Below, piece by piece: positions 57,064-64,000 of a stretch of 64,000 nucleotides of DNA. A model generated the notes under the pieces. It made no database searches. It had not been told where the DNA came from and saw nothing but the letters and a program-made list of their open reading frames with translations. Within the stretch, counting starts at the first letter, position 1; each line of letters begins with the position of its first letter. A program made the translations under genes and the position numbers. The stretch is taken from assembly GCA_049587755.1 (NCBI GenBank), contig JBAVEN010000005.1, forward strand, positions 1-64,000. Direction: 5' to 3'. Source of the DNA: Bog-375 sp049587755. GTDB taxonomy: Bacteria; Acidobacteriota; Terriglobia; Bryobacterales; Bryobacteraceae.

Positions 57064-59502
57064 ATGGCTGAGCTGTTTTCGGACGTTCGCTACGCTGTGC
57101 GCGTACTGGCGCGGAACCCCGGGTTCGCGGCCGTCGCTATCTTGACGCTGGCGCTGGGGATCGGCGGCAACACCGCAATCTTCACGATCTTCGATGGCGT
57201 CCTGCTGCGCCCCCTGCCGTTTCGCGAACCCCAGCGGCTGGCGGCGATTAACGAAACCATCCCCAAGTTCGCCTACCTGGCGCCAACCTTCCCGGTGGCG
57301 GCCGATCATTTTCTCAAATGGCGTAAACAGGCGCACTCCTTCGATCAGATCGCGCTGTCCCAGGAAATCGAAATGAACCTGACCTCGAATGGCGAGCCCG
57401 TGCGCGTGTCCGCGGGGCGCGTTTCGGCGGCGTTGTTTCCCCTCCTCGGTATACAAGCGAAGCTGGGGCGCACTTTTCGGCAGGAGGAAGACAAGTTAGG
57501 TAACGATCGCGTGGTGGTGCTGAGCGACCGCCTGTGGAGCAGCCGCTTCCAGCGCGATCCCGCAATCGTCGGCCGCAAAATCATCCTGGACGGGAATCCG
57601 TATGAGGTGATCGGCGTGCTGCCCGCCGGCGTGCAATTGCCCAAGACCAGCCAGGTGCAATCATTAGCGGTGCCGGGAGATTACGCGCAACTGTGGAAGC
57701 CGCTCGGCCTGCGCGTGGACGAGATCCAGGCGCTGGGCGATTTCGATTTCGGCTGCATCGCGCGGCTGGCCCCTGGGGTTTCCTTCGAGCGGGCCAACGC
57801 CGAGCTGAACGCCATCCAGGACGGCATTGGCCGGACTCTGCCGGAGAAGATTGCGTTGCTGGCGAACGTGGTCCCGTTGCAGCGGCAAATCACGGGAGGC
57901 ACGCGCGCCAGCCTGGTGCTGCTGCTGGCGGCGGTGGGCGCGGTCCTGCTGATCGTCTGCGTGAATCTGGCCAACCTGCTGCTGGCGCGGGCGGCGGCGC
58001 GGCGCCGGGAACTGGCAGTGCGTCTGGCCATCGGCGCCGGCGCGGGGCGGATCCTGCGGCAAATGCTCACCGAGAGCCTGCTGCTGGCCTCGCTCGGCGG
58101 CGCGTTAGGGGTGGCCGTGGCGGCGTGGACGCTGCGGGTGATGCTGGCGGGCGCGCCGGTGGACCTTCCCCGCATCGGCGAAGTACACCTGGACTGGCGG
58201 GTGCTGAGCTTTGCGCTGGCCGTCACCGTGTTGAGCGGGCTGCTGTTCGGCGCCCTGCCCGCGTGGCGCGCCACTCGCACCGATCCGCAAACGGCCTTGC
58301 AGGCCGGCGGGCGCTCCACCATGGGACGCCACGGCGGCAGGGTGCGGCGCGCATTGATCGCGGTCGAAGTGGCGCTCAGCGCCGCCTGCCTGGTCACCGG
58401 CGGACTTTTGCTGCACAGTTTTTCACGCGTCATGCAAGTGGATAAAGGGTTTCGCACGGAGCGGACGCTGACCGTGACGTTGAGCCTGCCTTGGACCCGC
58501 TATCGGGACCGGCAGCACCAGAGCCAGTTCATACGGCCACTGCTCGATCGTGTGGCGGCCCTGCCCGGCGTCACCGACGTAGGGACCTCCAACGTGCTGC
58601 CTCTGAGCGGCGAAGGCAACAACAACGTGGTGATGCCGGAGGGCGCCAACTGGCCCATCGTGGAGCGGCCGCTGGCGGACCAGCGGAGCGTCAATCCTGG
58701 TTTCTTTCGGACAATGGGCATTCCGCTGTTGAGCGGCCGCATGTTCCAGGACTCCGACCGCGAGCGCCTGGTGGCAGTGATCTCGGCAGCCCTGGCGCGC
58801 CGTCTATGGCCCGGTGAGAACGCGCTGGGCAAGAAGATCGTCAACGGCGACGACACTGACCATCCCATCGAGGTAGTCGGCATGGTGGGCGACGTTCGCG
58901 GCGTCAGCCTGACGAAAACGCCCAATCCGACGATGTATCGGCCTTATTGGCAACGTTTTCAGAGCAACGTAGGTCTCGTGGTGCGCACCGGATCGGCCCC
59001 GGCGGCGCTGGCCGGCGCCATCCGCCACGAAATTCGCCGACTGGACCCGGAGATGCCGGTGCCGGCTTTCCAGACGCTCGACCAACTGGTGGACGAATCG
59101 GTGGCCCAGCGGCGGTTTCAACTCGAGCTCGTGCTGCTGTTCGCCGTGGCTGCTTTGGCCCTGGCGGCGGTGGGAGTGTACGGCGTGGTGGCGCAACTGG
59201 TGTCACAACGTACTAATGAAATCGGCATCCGGATGGCATTGGGCGCACACGCCGGGGATGTCCGCCGCATGGTGCTGCTGGAAGGCCTCGGGCCGGTGGC
59301 AGCCGGTCTGGCCGCAGGCTTCGCCGCGGCGCTGCTAGCTGGCCGCCTGGTAAGCGGGCTGCTGTTTGGCGTGCGCGCCACAGATCCGCTGACCTTCGGC
59401 GCGGTGGCCGCAGTCTTGCTGGCGGCCGCGCTGGCCGCCTGCCTGATCCCCGCCCGGCGGGCAACCCGCATCGACCCTCTCGAAGCGCTCCGCTACGAAT
59501 AA
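57064..59502 (+). CDS. ADOP-family (acidobacterial duplicated orphan permease) MacB/FtsX-type ABC permease
   Basis: 812 residues with two repeated FtsX-type halves. The N-terminal FSDVRYAVRVLARNPGFAAVAILTLALGIGGNTAIF is the typical start. Helices near 275-300, 330-350 and 375-395 form the first permease block (RELAVRLAIGAGAGRILRQMLTESLLLA), and three more after about residue 690 form the second (NEIGIRMALGAHAGDVRRMVLLEGLG), ending ARRATRIDPLEALRYE. MacB-core periplasmic domains lie between. No ATPase gene is next to it, hence 'orphan'. It diverges from the ECF sigma-factor gene, so the two share a promoter region. Confidence 0.93.
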   Translation: MAELFSDVRYAVRVLARNPGFAAVAILTLALGIGGNTAIFTIFDGVLLRPLPFREPQRLAAINETIPKFAYLAPTFPVAADHFLKWRKQAHSFDQIALSQEIEMNLTSNGEPVRVSAGRVSAALFPLLGIQAKLGRTFRQEEDKLGNDRVVVLSDRLWSSRFQRDPAIVGRKIILDGNPYEVIGVLPAGVQLPKTSQVQSLAVPGDYAQLWKPLGLRVDEIQALGDFDFGCIARLAPGVSFERANAELNAIQDGIGRTLPEKIALLANVVPLQRQITGGTRASLVLLLAAVGAVLLIVCVNLANLLLARAAARRRELAVRLAIGAGAGRILRQMLTESLLLASLGGALGVAVAAWTLRVMLAGAPVDLPRIGEVHLDWRVLSFALAVTVLSGLLFGALPAWRATRTDPQTALQAGGRSTMGRHGGRVRRALIAVEVALSAACLVTGGLLLHSFSRVMQVDKGFRTERTLTVTLSLPWTRYRDRQHQSQFIRPLLDRVAALPGVTDVGTSNVLPLSGEGNNNVVMPEGANWPIVERPLADQRSVNPGFFRTMGIPLLSGRMFQDSDRERLVAVISAALARRLWPGENALGKKIVNGDDTDHPIEVVGMVGDVRGVSLTKTPNPTMYRPYWQRFQSNVGLVVRTGSAPAALAGAIRHEIRRLDPEMPVPAFQTLDQLVDESVAQRRFQLELVLLFAVAALALAAVGVYGVVAQLVSQRTNEIGIRMALGAHAGDVRRMVLLEGLGPVAAGLAAGFAAALLAGRLVSGLLFGVRATDPLTFGAVAAVLLAAALAACLIPARRATRIDPLEALRYE

Positions 59503-59509
59503 TGGGCGG

Positions 59510-59632
59510 CGGTCAGCCCCCCGGCCGCTGGGCCTGACGATGGGATTGGCGGCCTCGCTGCTGCTGGCCGGCTACGTGCCGGCCTGGCGCGCGTCGCGAA
59601 TCGACCCAATGTCCGCCCTGCGCGCGGATTAG
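59510..59632 (+). pseudogene. Remnant of a second ADOP-type permease C terminus
   Basis: In the frame ending with TAG at 59630, the sequence reads GLTMGLAASLLLAGYVPAWRAS then RIDPMSALRAD, matching the last helix and the R-x-D-P-x-x-A-L-R end of the intact permease just upstream (ARRATRIDPLEALRYE). Only about 40 codons are left and there is no start. A tandem permease was probably deleted, leaving its tail. Confidence 0.75.
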
Positions 59633-59641
59633 GCGCGAACA

Positions 59642-59858
59642 GAGCCGCGACCAGAGGGAGCGGTCAGGTTGAAGACTCGAACACAGCCATTCGATCGCCC
59701 TGCTCGTCGACGGCATAGCGATCAACAGAAACCGGCTGCATTGCCGTGCAGGCGGCAGCCGCAGCAGGCAGATGTAATCGGACAAATCACGGCGGGGGTA
59801 TCGGCTGAATTGCAGACGCTCCTTTCGACGGCAGCCGCTCCCTCTGGTCGCGGCTCCG
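59642..59858. repeat. Inverted pair of the CCGCTCCC...GCGGCTCCG repeat
   Basis: gagccgcgaccagagggag followed by cggtc (59642-59665) faces ccgctccctctggtcgcgg followed by ctccg (59835-59858): 22 of 24 positions are complementary, with a 169-nt spacer. Other copies are at 3351-3376 and 40241-40267. With the permease remnant this fills the 559-nt gap 59503-60061; the last 200 nt should hold the promoter of the next operon. Confidence 0.8.
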
Positions 59859-60061
59859 TTTGGGGCGCTGGCTGCACCGGGATTCCGCCCTCTGTCGCGC
59901 ATCGAGCCCGTCCCCCTGCTTGCTCCGCTCATTTGACAAGGCTTGTGTGCGGTTTCTATCATAGAAACTCACAGTCGAATTAGCTCTGGCCGCCCTTCCG
60001 GGCCGCCGTTTGCTGCCCAAATGGCAACTACTGCGTCTTCTTCAGTCTGGGATACAACCGT

Positions 60062-61051
60062 ATGATTAAGGTAGAAGGTCTCACCAAGCGATACGCCCGC
60101 ACCGTCGCTGTTGACAACATCTCGTTCGAGGTCCAAAAGGGACAGATCGTTGGTTTCCTGGGACCCAATGGCGCCGGGAAAACCACCACCATGCGTGTGC
60201 TGACTTGCTTTCTGCCCCCCACGGCCGGCAGCGCGTCGGTCGCCGGTTACGACGTGCTGGAGCACCCTATTGAGGTGAAGAAGCGCATCGGCTACCTGCC
60301 GGAATCTCCGCCTCTGTATCCGGAAATGGAGGTCATCGAGTACCTCGAATTTACCGGCAAGCTGAAGGGCATTCCCGCTGCCGATCTCAAGAAGCGGGTG
60401 GACGAGGTGCTGGGCCGCTGCGCCATCGGCGATGTGCGCGACAAGCTTATCGGCAAGCTTTCCAAAGGCTACCGGCAGCGTGTGGGCCTGGCGCAGGCGA
60501 TCATGCACAATCCCGATGTGCTGATCCTGGACGAGCCTACTTCGGGCCTCGATCCGAAGCAGATCATCGAAATCCGCGAGCTGCTCAAATCGCTGGCCGG
60601 CAATCACACCATCATTCTCAGCACCCACATCCTTTCGGAAGTGGAGCACTCGTGCGAGCGCGTCATCATCATCAGCCAGGGCAAGCTGGTCGCCATCGAT
60701 TCGGTGGCCAACCTCACCAACCGGCTGCGCGGCTCCGAGTCGGTGGCGCTGGAAGTGGAGGCCGCGGCCGGCAGCCCGGACCCGAGCGAGGTGCAGCAGC
60801 GCCTGGAGCAGGTGGCGGGCGTCAGGAGCGTAGTGATGAAGGATTCCAAGAACGGCCGCCTGACATTCGAAGTGGAGAGCCTGCAGGGGCGCCAGATCCG
60901 CTCTGACCTGGCGCGCAGCGTGGTTAACGCCGGTTGGAACCTCAGTGAATTACGGCCGGTGGGACTCAGCCTGGAGGAGGTCTTCCTGCAACTTACCGCG
61001 GCGGAAACTAAGAGCGGCGCGCCCGCGGAAAGCGAGGCAGCAAAGCAATGA
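60062..61051 (+). CDS. ABC transporter ATP-binding protein (GldA-like)
   Basis: 329 residues. Walker A GPNGAGKTTT (about 34-43), Q-loop region GYLPESPPLYPEM, signature LSKGYRQRVGLAQA, Walker B VLILDEPTSGLDP and the switch His in LSTHILSEVEH. A C-terminal domain of about 90 residues follows, as in GldA and NatA-type subunits. It powers the ABC-2 permease encoded next; their frames overlap by 4 nt. Gld-type transporters take part in gliding in Bacteroidota; elsewhere the substrate is unknown. Confidence 0.93.
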   Translation: MIKVEGLTKRYARTVAVDNISFEVQKGQIVGFLGPNGAGKTTTMRVLTCFLPPTAGSASVAGYDVLEHPIEVKKRIGYLPESPPLYPEMEVIEYLEFTGKLKGIPAADLKKRVDEVLGRCAIGDVRDKLIGKLSKGYRQRVGLAQAIMHNPDVLILDEPTSGLDPKQIIEIRELLKSLAGNHTIILSTHILSEVEHSCERVIIISQGKLVAIDSVANLTNRLRGSESVALEVEAAAGSPDPSEVQQRLEQVAGVRSVVMKDSKNGRLTFEVESLQGRQIRSDLARSVVNAGWNLSELRPVGLSLEEVFLQLTAAETKSGAPAESEAAKQ

Positions 61052-61815
61052 AGCTCGTGTTCCTGATTTGCAAGAAAGAATTCAAAGGTTACTTCACTTC
61101 CCCCATCGCATATCTGCTGATGGCGTTTTTCGGATTGATCTTCGGATTCGGGCTCTATACGGCTACCCGCGACGTGGTGCGGATGGGCTTCCAGGCTCAG
61201 ATGATGGGCCAGCCGCAGACCGTCAACCTGAACGACATGATCATCCGTCCGCTGCTGGGCTTCGCCAGCACCGTCTCGCTTTTCCTGATTCCCATGATCA
61301 CCATGCGGCTGATCGCCGAAGAGAAAAAGACCGGCACCATCGAGCTCCTGCTCACTTCGCCGGTGAAGGACCTGCAGATCATCCTCGGCAAATGGTTCGG
61401 CGCCATGCTTCTGTACCTGTGCATCCTGGGCATGTCGGTGATCGATATCGGCATGCTGTTTGCCTGGGGCAAACCCGACTGGCGGCCGGTGCTGGTGGCG
61501 TACCTGGGGCTGATCCTGCAGGGCGGCTGCCTGCTGGCGATCGGCGAATTCATCTCCACGCTTACGAAAAACCAGATCATCGCCGGCGGCGTGACGTTTT
61601 TCGTTTGCCTGCTGCTGTGGCTGCTGAGCTGGTTCACCGCTTTCGATAGCGGCGCTTCGGCGCAGGTGATCAGTTACCTGTCCATCGTCACCCATTTCGA
61701 TAACTTCGCCAAGGGTGTGCTGGATTCCAAGGACGTAATCTTCTACCTGTCGATGATCTTCCTGGCGTTATTCATTACCTCGCGATCGATGGAATCGCTG
61801 CGGTGGAGGAGCTGA
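61048..61815 (+). CDS. ABC-2 type permease (GldF-like)
   Basis: 255 residues with six membrane segments. ICKKEFKGYFTSPIAYLLMAFFGLIFGFGLY and the EEKKTGTIELLLTSPVKDLQIILGKW loop are typical of ABC-2/GldF permeases. The ATG overlaps the ATPase gene stop (ATGA), and the GldG-like gene begins 2 nt after its stop. Confidence 0.93.
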   Translation: MKLVFLICKKEFKGYFTSPIAYLLMAFFGLIFGFGLYTATRDVVRMGFQAQMMGQPQTVNLNDMIIRPLLGFASTVSLFLIPMITMRLIAEEKKTGTIELLLTSPVKDLQIILGKWFGAMLLYLCILGMSVIDIGMLFAWGKPDWRPVLVAYLGLILQGGCLLAIGEFISTLTKNQIIAGGVTFFVCLLLWLLSWFTAFDSGASAQVISYLSIVTHFDNFAKGVLDSKDVIFYLSMIFLALFITSRSMESLRWRS

Positions 61816-61817
61816 CA

Positions 61818-63248
61818 ATGGCGGCGAAATGGCTCAAGACACGGCAAACCAAGTACAGCGCCTACATCACCGTTTATATTCTGGTCGTCATCGCCATTCT
61901 GGCGGCGGTGAATTTTCTGGCCAATCGCTATGACCAATCTTACGACGCGACCAAGAACAAGCAGTACAGCCTTTCCGAGCAGACCATCAAAATCGTCAAG
62001 GGCCTGAAAAACAACATCCGCCTGATCTATTTCGGCGAGAGCGGCAGCTTCCCGAACGCGCGCGACCTGCTGGACCGCTACTCGTCGCTGTCGCCGAAGC
62101 TGAGCGTGGAATACATCGATCCGAATAAGAAACCGACGCTGGCCAAAGCCGCCGGCTTCCGGCCCGATTCGCCGGTGGTGGTGGAGAACGGCGCGCGCCA
62201 CGAAGGCGCCAAGAGCCTGACCGAAGAGGAAGTCACCGGCGCGTTGATCCGCGCGCTCAAAAGCGGCGAGCGCACCGTCTGTTTCCTGACCGGGGCTGGC
62301 GAGCACTCGATTGACGATCAGGATCGCGAGGGCTTTTCAAGACTCAAGGCGCTGCTGGAAAACGACAATTACAAGTCGCGGGCAGTTTCGCTCAAGCCGG
62401 CCACGGCGCCGGATGCCGGCAAGAAACTGGAGATCGGCCAGACCGCGCCGGCCGGGCCAGTTGAGGTTCCCAAGGATTGCACGGTGCTGGTCTCGGGCGG
62501 GCCCACGGAGGACTACCCGGCGCCGGTGGTGGCGGCCATCAAGAATTATGTGGAAGACGGTGGACGCGCGACGTTCATGTTCGACAACGTGCTCCGTATC
62601 GGCCATTCAGAACCCGCGGCTTCTAACGACGAGTTAGCCGCGGTACTGGCTGGCTGGGGCGTCACCGTCAACAAAGACCTGGCGCTCGATTTAGGCGGCC
62701 TGGGACAAATCTTCGGCTTCGGCCCGGAGATCCCGGTAGTGCTGCAATACGAATCGCATCCGATTACGGAGCCGCTGGCGCGCGTTCCAACGGCGTTTCC
62801 GCTGACACGATCGCTCGATACCAAGAGTGAAGATAAGACTTCGGTGAGCAAGCTGGTGGCAACCGGGGAAGACAGTCTGGCCACCACCGAGATTGGACCG
62901 GGCGGCGCGGTGGATCCCAAGAAAGGCAAGAAGGGACCGCTGACCCTGATGGCCGCGGGCACTTACTCGGGCGCTAAGCAGGGGCGGTTTGTGGTGAGCG
63001 GCACGTCACTCTGGGCCGTCAACAGCCTGGCCGGCTCGCGGCAACTCGGCAACGGCGACCTGTTCGTGAACGCCATCAACTGGCTGTCTTCCGACGAAGA
63101 TCTGATTTCGATTCGTCCCAAGACGCCCGAGGACCAGCAACTGAACGTCAGCGGGCAGCGGCTCACGATGCTGTTCTGGCTGAGCATCTTCATCTTTCCC
63201 TTGACGGTGGTGGCGTTCGGCCTGGCCACCTGGTGGAAGCGGAGGTAA
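61818..63248 (+). CDS. GldG-like ABC transporter auxiliary protein
   Basis: 476 residues. An N-terminal membrane helix (about 18-38) precedes a periplasmic region with NRYDQSYDATKNKQYSLSEQTIKIVKGLK, characteristic of the GldG/ABC-type auxiliary family, then DRYSSLSPKLSVEYIDPNKKP and AIKNYVEDGGRATFMFDN. A C-terminal helix (LFWLSIFIFPLTVVAFGLATWW) ends the protein. The ATG at 61818 with ggaggag upstream is preferred to a GTG at 61803 inside the permease gene. Confidence 0.9.
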   Translation: MAAKWLKTRQTKYSAYITVYILVVIAILAAVNFLANRYDQSYDATKNKQYSLSEQTIKIVKGLKNNIRLIYFGESGSFPNARDLLDRYSSLSPKLSVEYIDPNKKPTLAKAAGFRPDSPVVVENGARHEGAKSLTEEEVTGALIRALKSGERTVCFLTGAGEHSIDDQDREGFSRLKALLENDNYKSRAVSLKPATAPDAGKKLEIGQTAPAGPVEVPKDCTVLVSGGPTEDYPAPVVAAIKNYVEDGGRATFMFDNVLRIGHSEPAASNDELAAVLAGWGVTVNKDLALDLGGLGQIFGFGPEIPVVLQYESHPITEPLARVPTAFPLTRSLDTKSEDKTSVSKLVATGEDSLATTEIGPGGAVDPKKGKKGPLTLMAAGTYSGAKQGRFVVSGTSLWAVNSLAGSRQLGNGDLFVNAINWLSSDEDLISIRPKTPEDQQLNVSGQRLTMLFWLSIFIFPLTVVAFGLATWWKRR

Positions 63249-63251
63249 GCG

Positions 63252-64000
63252 ATGAAGCCGAAGGGACTGCTGGTAGCCGTTGTTCTTTTGGCTGTGTTGG
63301 GCGCCGCCGTCTGGTACTCGAATAAGAAACAGGCGCAGAAGGAAAAAGCGCCCTCGGAGACGAGCCCCAAGATCGTCTCCATTCCGGAAGATCAATTCCG
63401 CGAAATCCGCCTTCAGAAGACCGGCGCCGAGGCGGTGGTCCTGAGTCGCAATAGCGGCAAATGGGCACTGACCGAGCCGCAACCGCTTCCGGCCGATCCC
63501 GACGCCTCCGCGTCGCTGGTTTCCTCGCTATCTTCGGTGTCTGCCGACAAGACCATCCAAGACAGCGCCACGGACCTGGCTAGTTTCGGTCTGGCGAACC
63601 CATTCTTGAGGGTGCAGGTGATCAAGAAAGACGGCAAGCAGGTGAACCTCGAGATTGGCGACGACACCCCAACCAACTCCGGCGCTTACGCCATGGTGTC
63701 CGGCGATCCGCACGTGTACACGGTGTCAAGCTACGTCAAGACCAACCTCGATAAGACCGCCAACGACCTTCGCGACAAGCGGCTGCTGACCTTCGATTCC
63801 GACAGGCTGACGCGCGTAAAGCTGGCCGCCAAGGGACCGGCGATCACGTTCGGCAAGAACGGGCAGAACGAGTGGCAGATCGTGGAACCGCGCCCGCTGC
63901 GCGCCGATAGCGGGGAAGTGGATACCCTGGTGGGCAAGCTGCACGATGCCAAGATGGATCTGGGCGCGCCCCCGGACGAGGCGGCTAAGAAGTTCCTCAC
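63252..64000 (+). CDS. DUF4340-domain protein, cut by the right edge
   Basis: The first 249 codons are visible; the gene continues beyond the window. A membrane helix near the N terminus (KGLLVAVVLLAVLGAAVWY) is followed by the DUF4340 pattern: EDQFREIRLQKTGAEAVVLSRNSGKWALTEPQPLPADPDA, FGLANPFLRVQVI and RDKRLLTFDSDRLTRVKLAAK. ggaggtaag precedes the ATG, 3 nt after the GldG-like stop. DUF4340 proteins often follow GldAFG-like operons and are thought to work with them outside the membrane. Confidence 0.88.
   Translation, partial: MKPKGLLVAVVLLAVLGAAVWYSNKKQAQKEKAPSETSPKIVSIPEDQFREIRLQKTGAEAVVLSRNSGKWALTEPQPLPADPDASASLVSSLSSVSADKTIQDSATDLASFGLANPFLRVQVIKKDGKQVNLEIGDDTPTNSGAYAMVSGDPHVYTVSSYVKTNLDKTANDLRDKRLLTFDSDRLTRVKLAAKGPAITFGKNGQNEWQIVEPRPLRADSGEVDTLVGKLHDAKMDLGAPPDEAAKKFL

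Overview
The window is a GC-rich (about 60 % by eye), densely coded chromosomal segment that looks like an Acidobacteriota genome of the Solibacter/Bryobacter type. The pointers are an 812-residue duplicated orphan ABC permease, a beta-propeller protein ending in the C-terminal domain repeated in Solibacter secreted proteins, a large carboxypeptidase-regulatory-domain outer-membrane receptor, and many secreted TPR, DUF4097 and FecR proteins. There is no phage, insertion sequence or CRISPR array, and no tRNA or rRNA gene was recognised.

Layout. 1-5.4 kb: possible ORF end at the left edge, an AhpD-like protein, then a leftward operon of an outer-membrane TPR/beta-barrel protein, a TIM-barrel hydrolase-like protein and a MerR regulator, which resembles a polysaccharide export/processing pair. 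5.4-10.2 kb: inverted repeat element, alpha/beta hydrolase, TonB-dependent receptor-like protein. 10.6-15.3 kb: tetrapyrrole operon (HemX/CcsA-like protein, hemA, hemC, fused uroporphyrinogen methyltransferase/synthase). 15.4-16.6 kb: a VapBC-type toxin-antitoxin pair between two direct repeats. 16.7-21.3 kb: membrane protein, STAS protein, thioesterase, response regulator, nitrite/sulfite reductase. 21.4-29.5 kb: tgt, yajC, secD, secF, then tonB-exbB-exbD-exbD-TPR lipoprotein. 29.8-34.9 kb: secreted penicillin-binding protein, uvrC, a second VapBC. 35-41.7 kb: beta-propeller protein, FecR protein, TadG/TadE/TadE cluster, M20 peptidase. 41.9-45.3 kb: RNase P RNA and an OmpA-first multidomain surface protein. 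45.3-53.7 kb: HutI-like amidohydrolase, pseudouridine synthase, pyrD overlapping a degenerate alkaline-phosphatase-fold protein, RodZ-like HTH protein, FlK-like thioesterase, Tat-exported sugar isomerase-like protein. 53.9-57 kb: leftward operon of ECF sigma factor, zinc-finger/HEAT anti-sigma factor and two DUF4097 proteins. 57-64 kb: ADOP permease plus the remnant of a second one, and a Gld-type ABC operon that runs off the right edge.

The genes form several working units: heme/siroheme synthesis feeding the siroheme-dependent reductase at 19.5 kb; Sec translocation next to the TonB/Exb energising complex; and envelope modules (possible polysaccharide export, sigma-controlled DUF4097 operon, Gld-like transporter). 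The most unusual content is non-coding: three 44-nt double-hairpin repeats whose stems show compensatory changes, a head-to-head two-hairpin element with a third copy elsewhere, a repeat family that is partly translated, and the repeat-bounded toxin-antitoxin cassette. Two enzyme-like proteins have lost key metal ligands and look like pseudoenzymes or enzymes with altered chemistry. No complete novel defence or biosynthetic system could be demonstrated from sequence alone.
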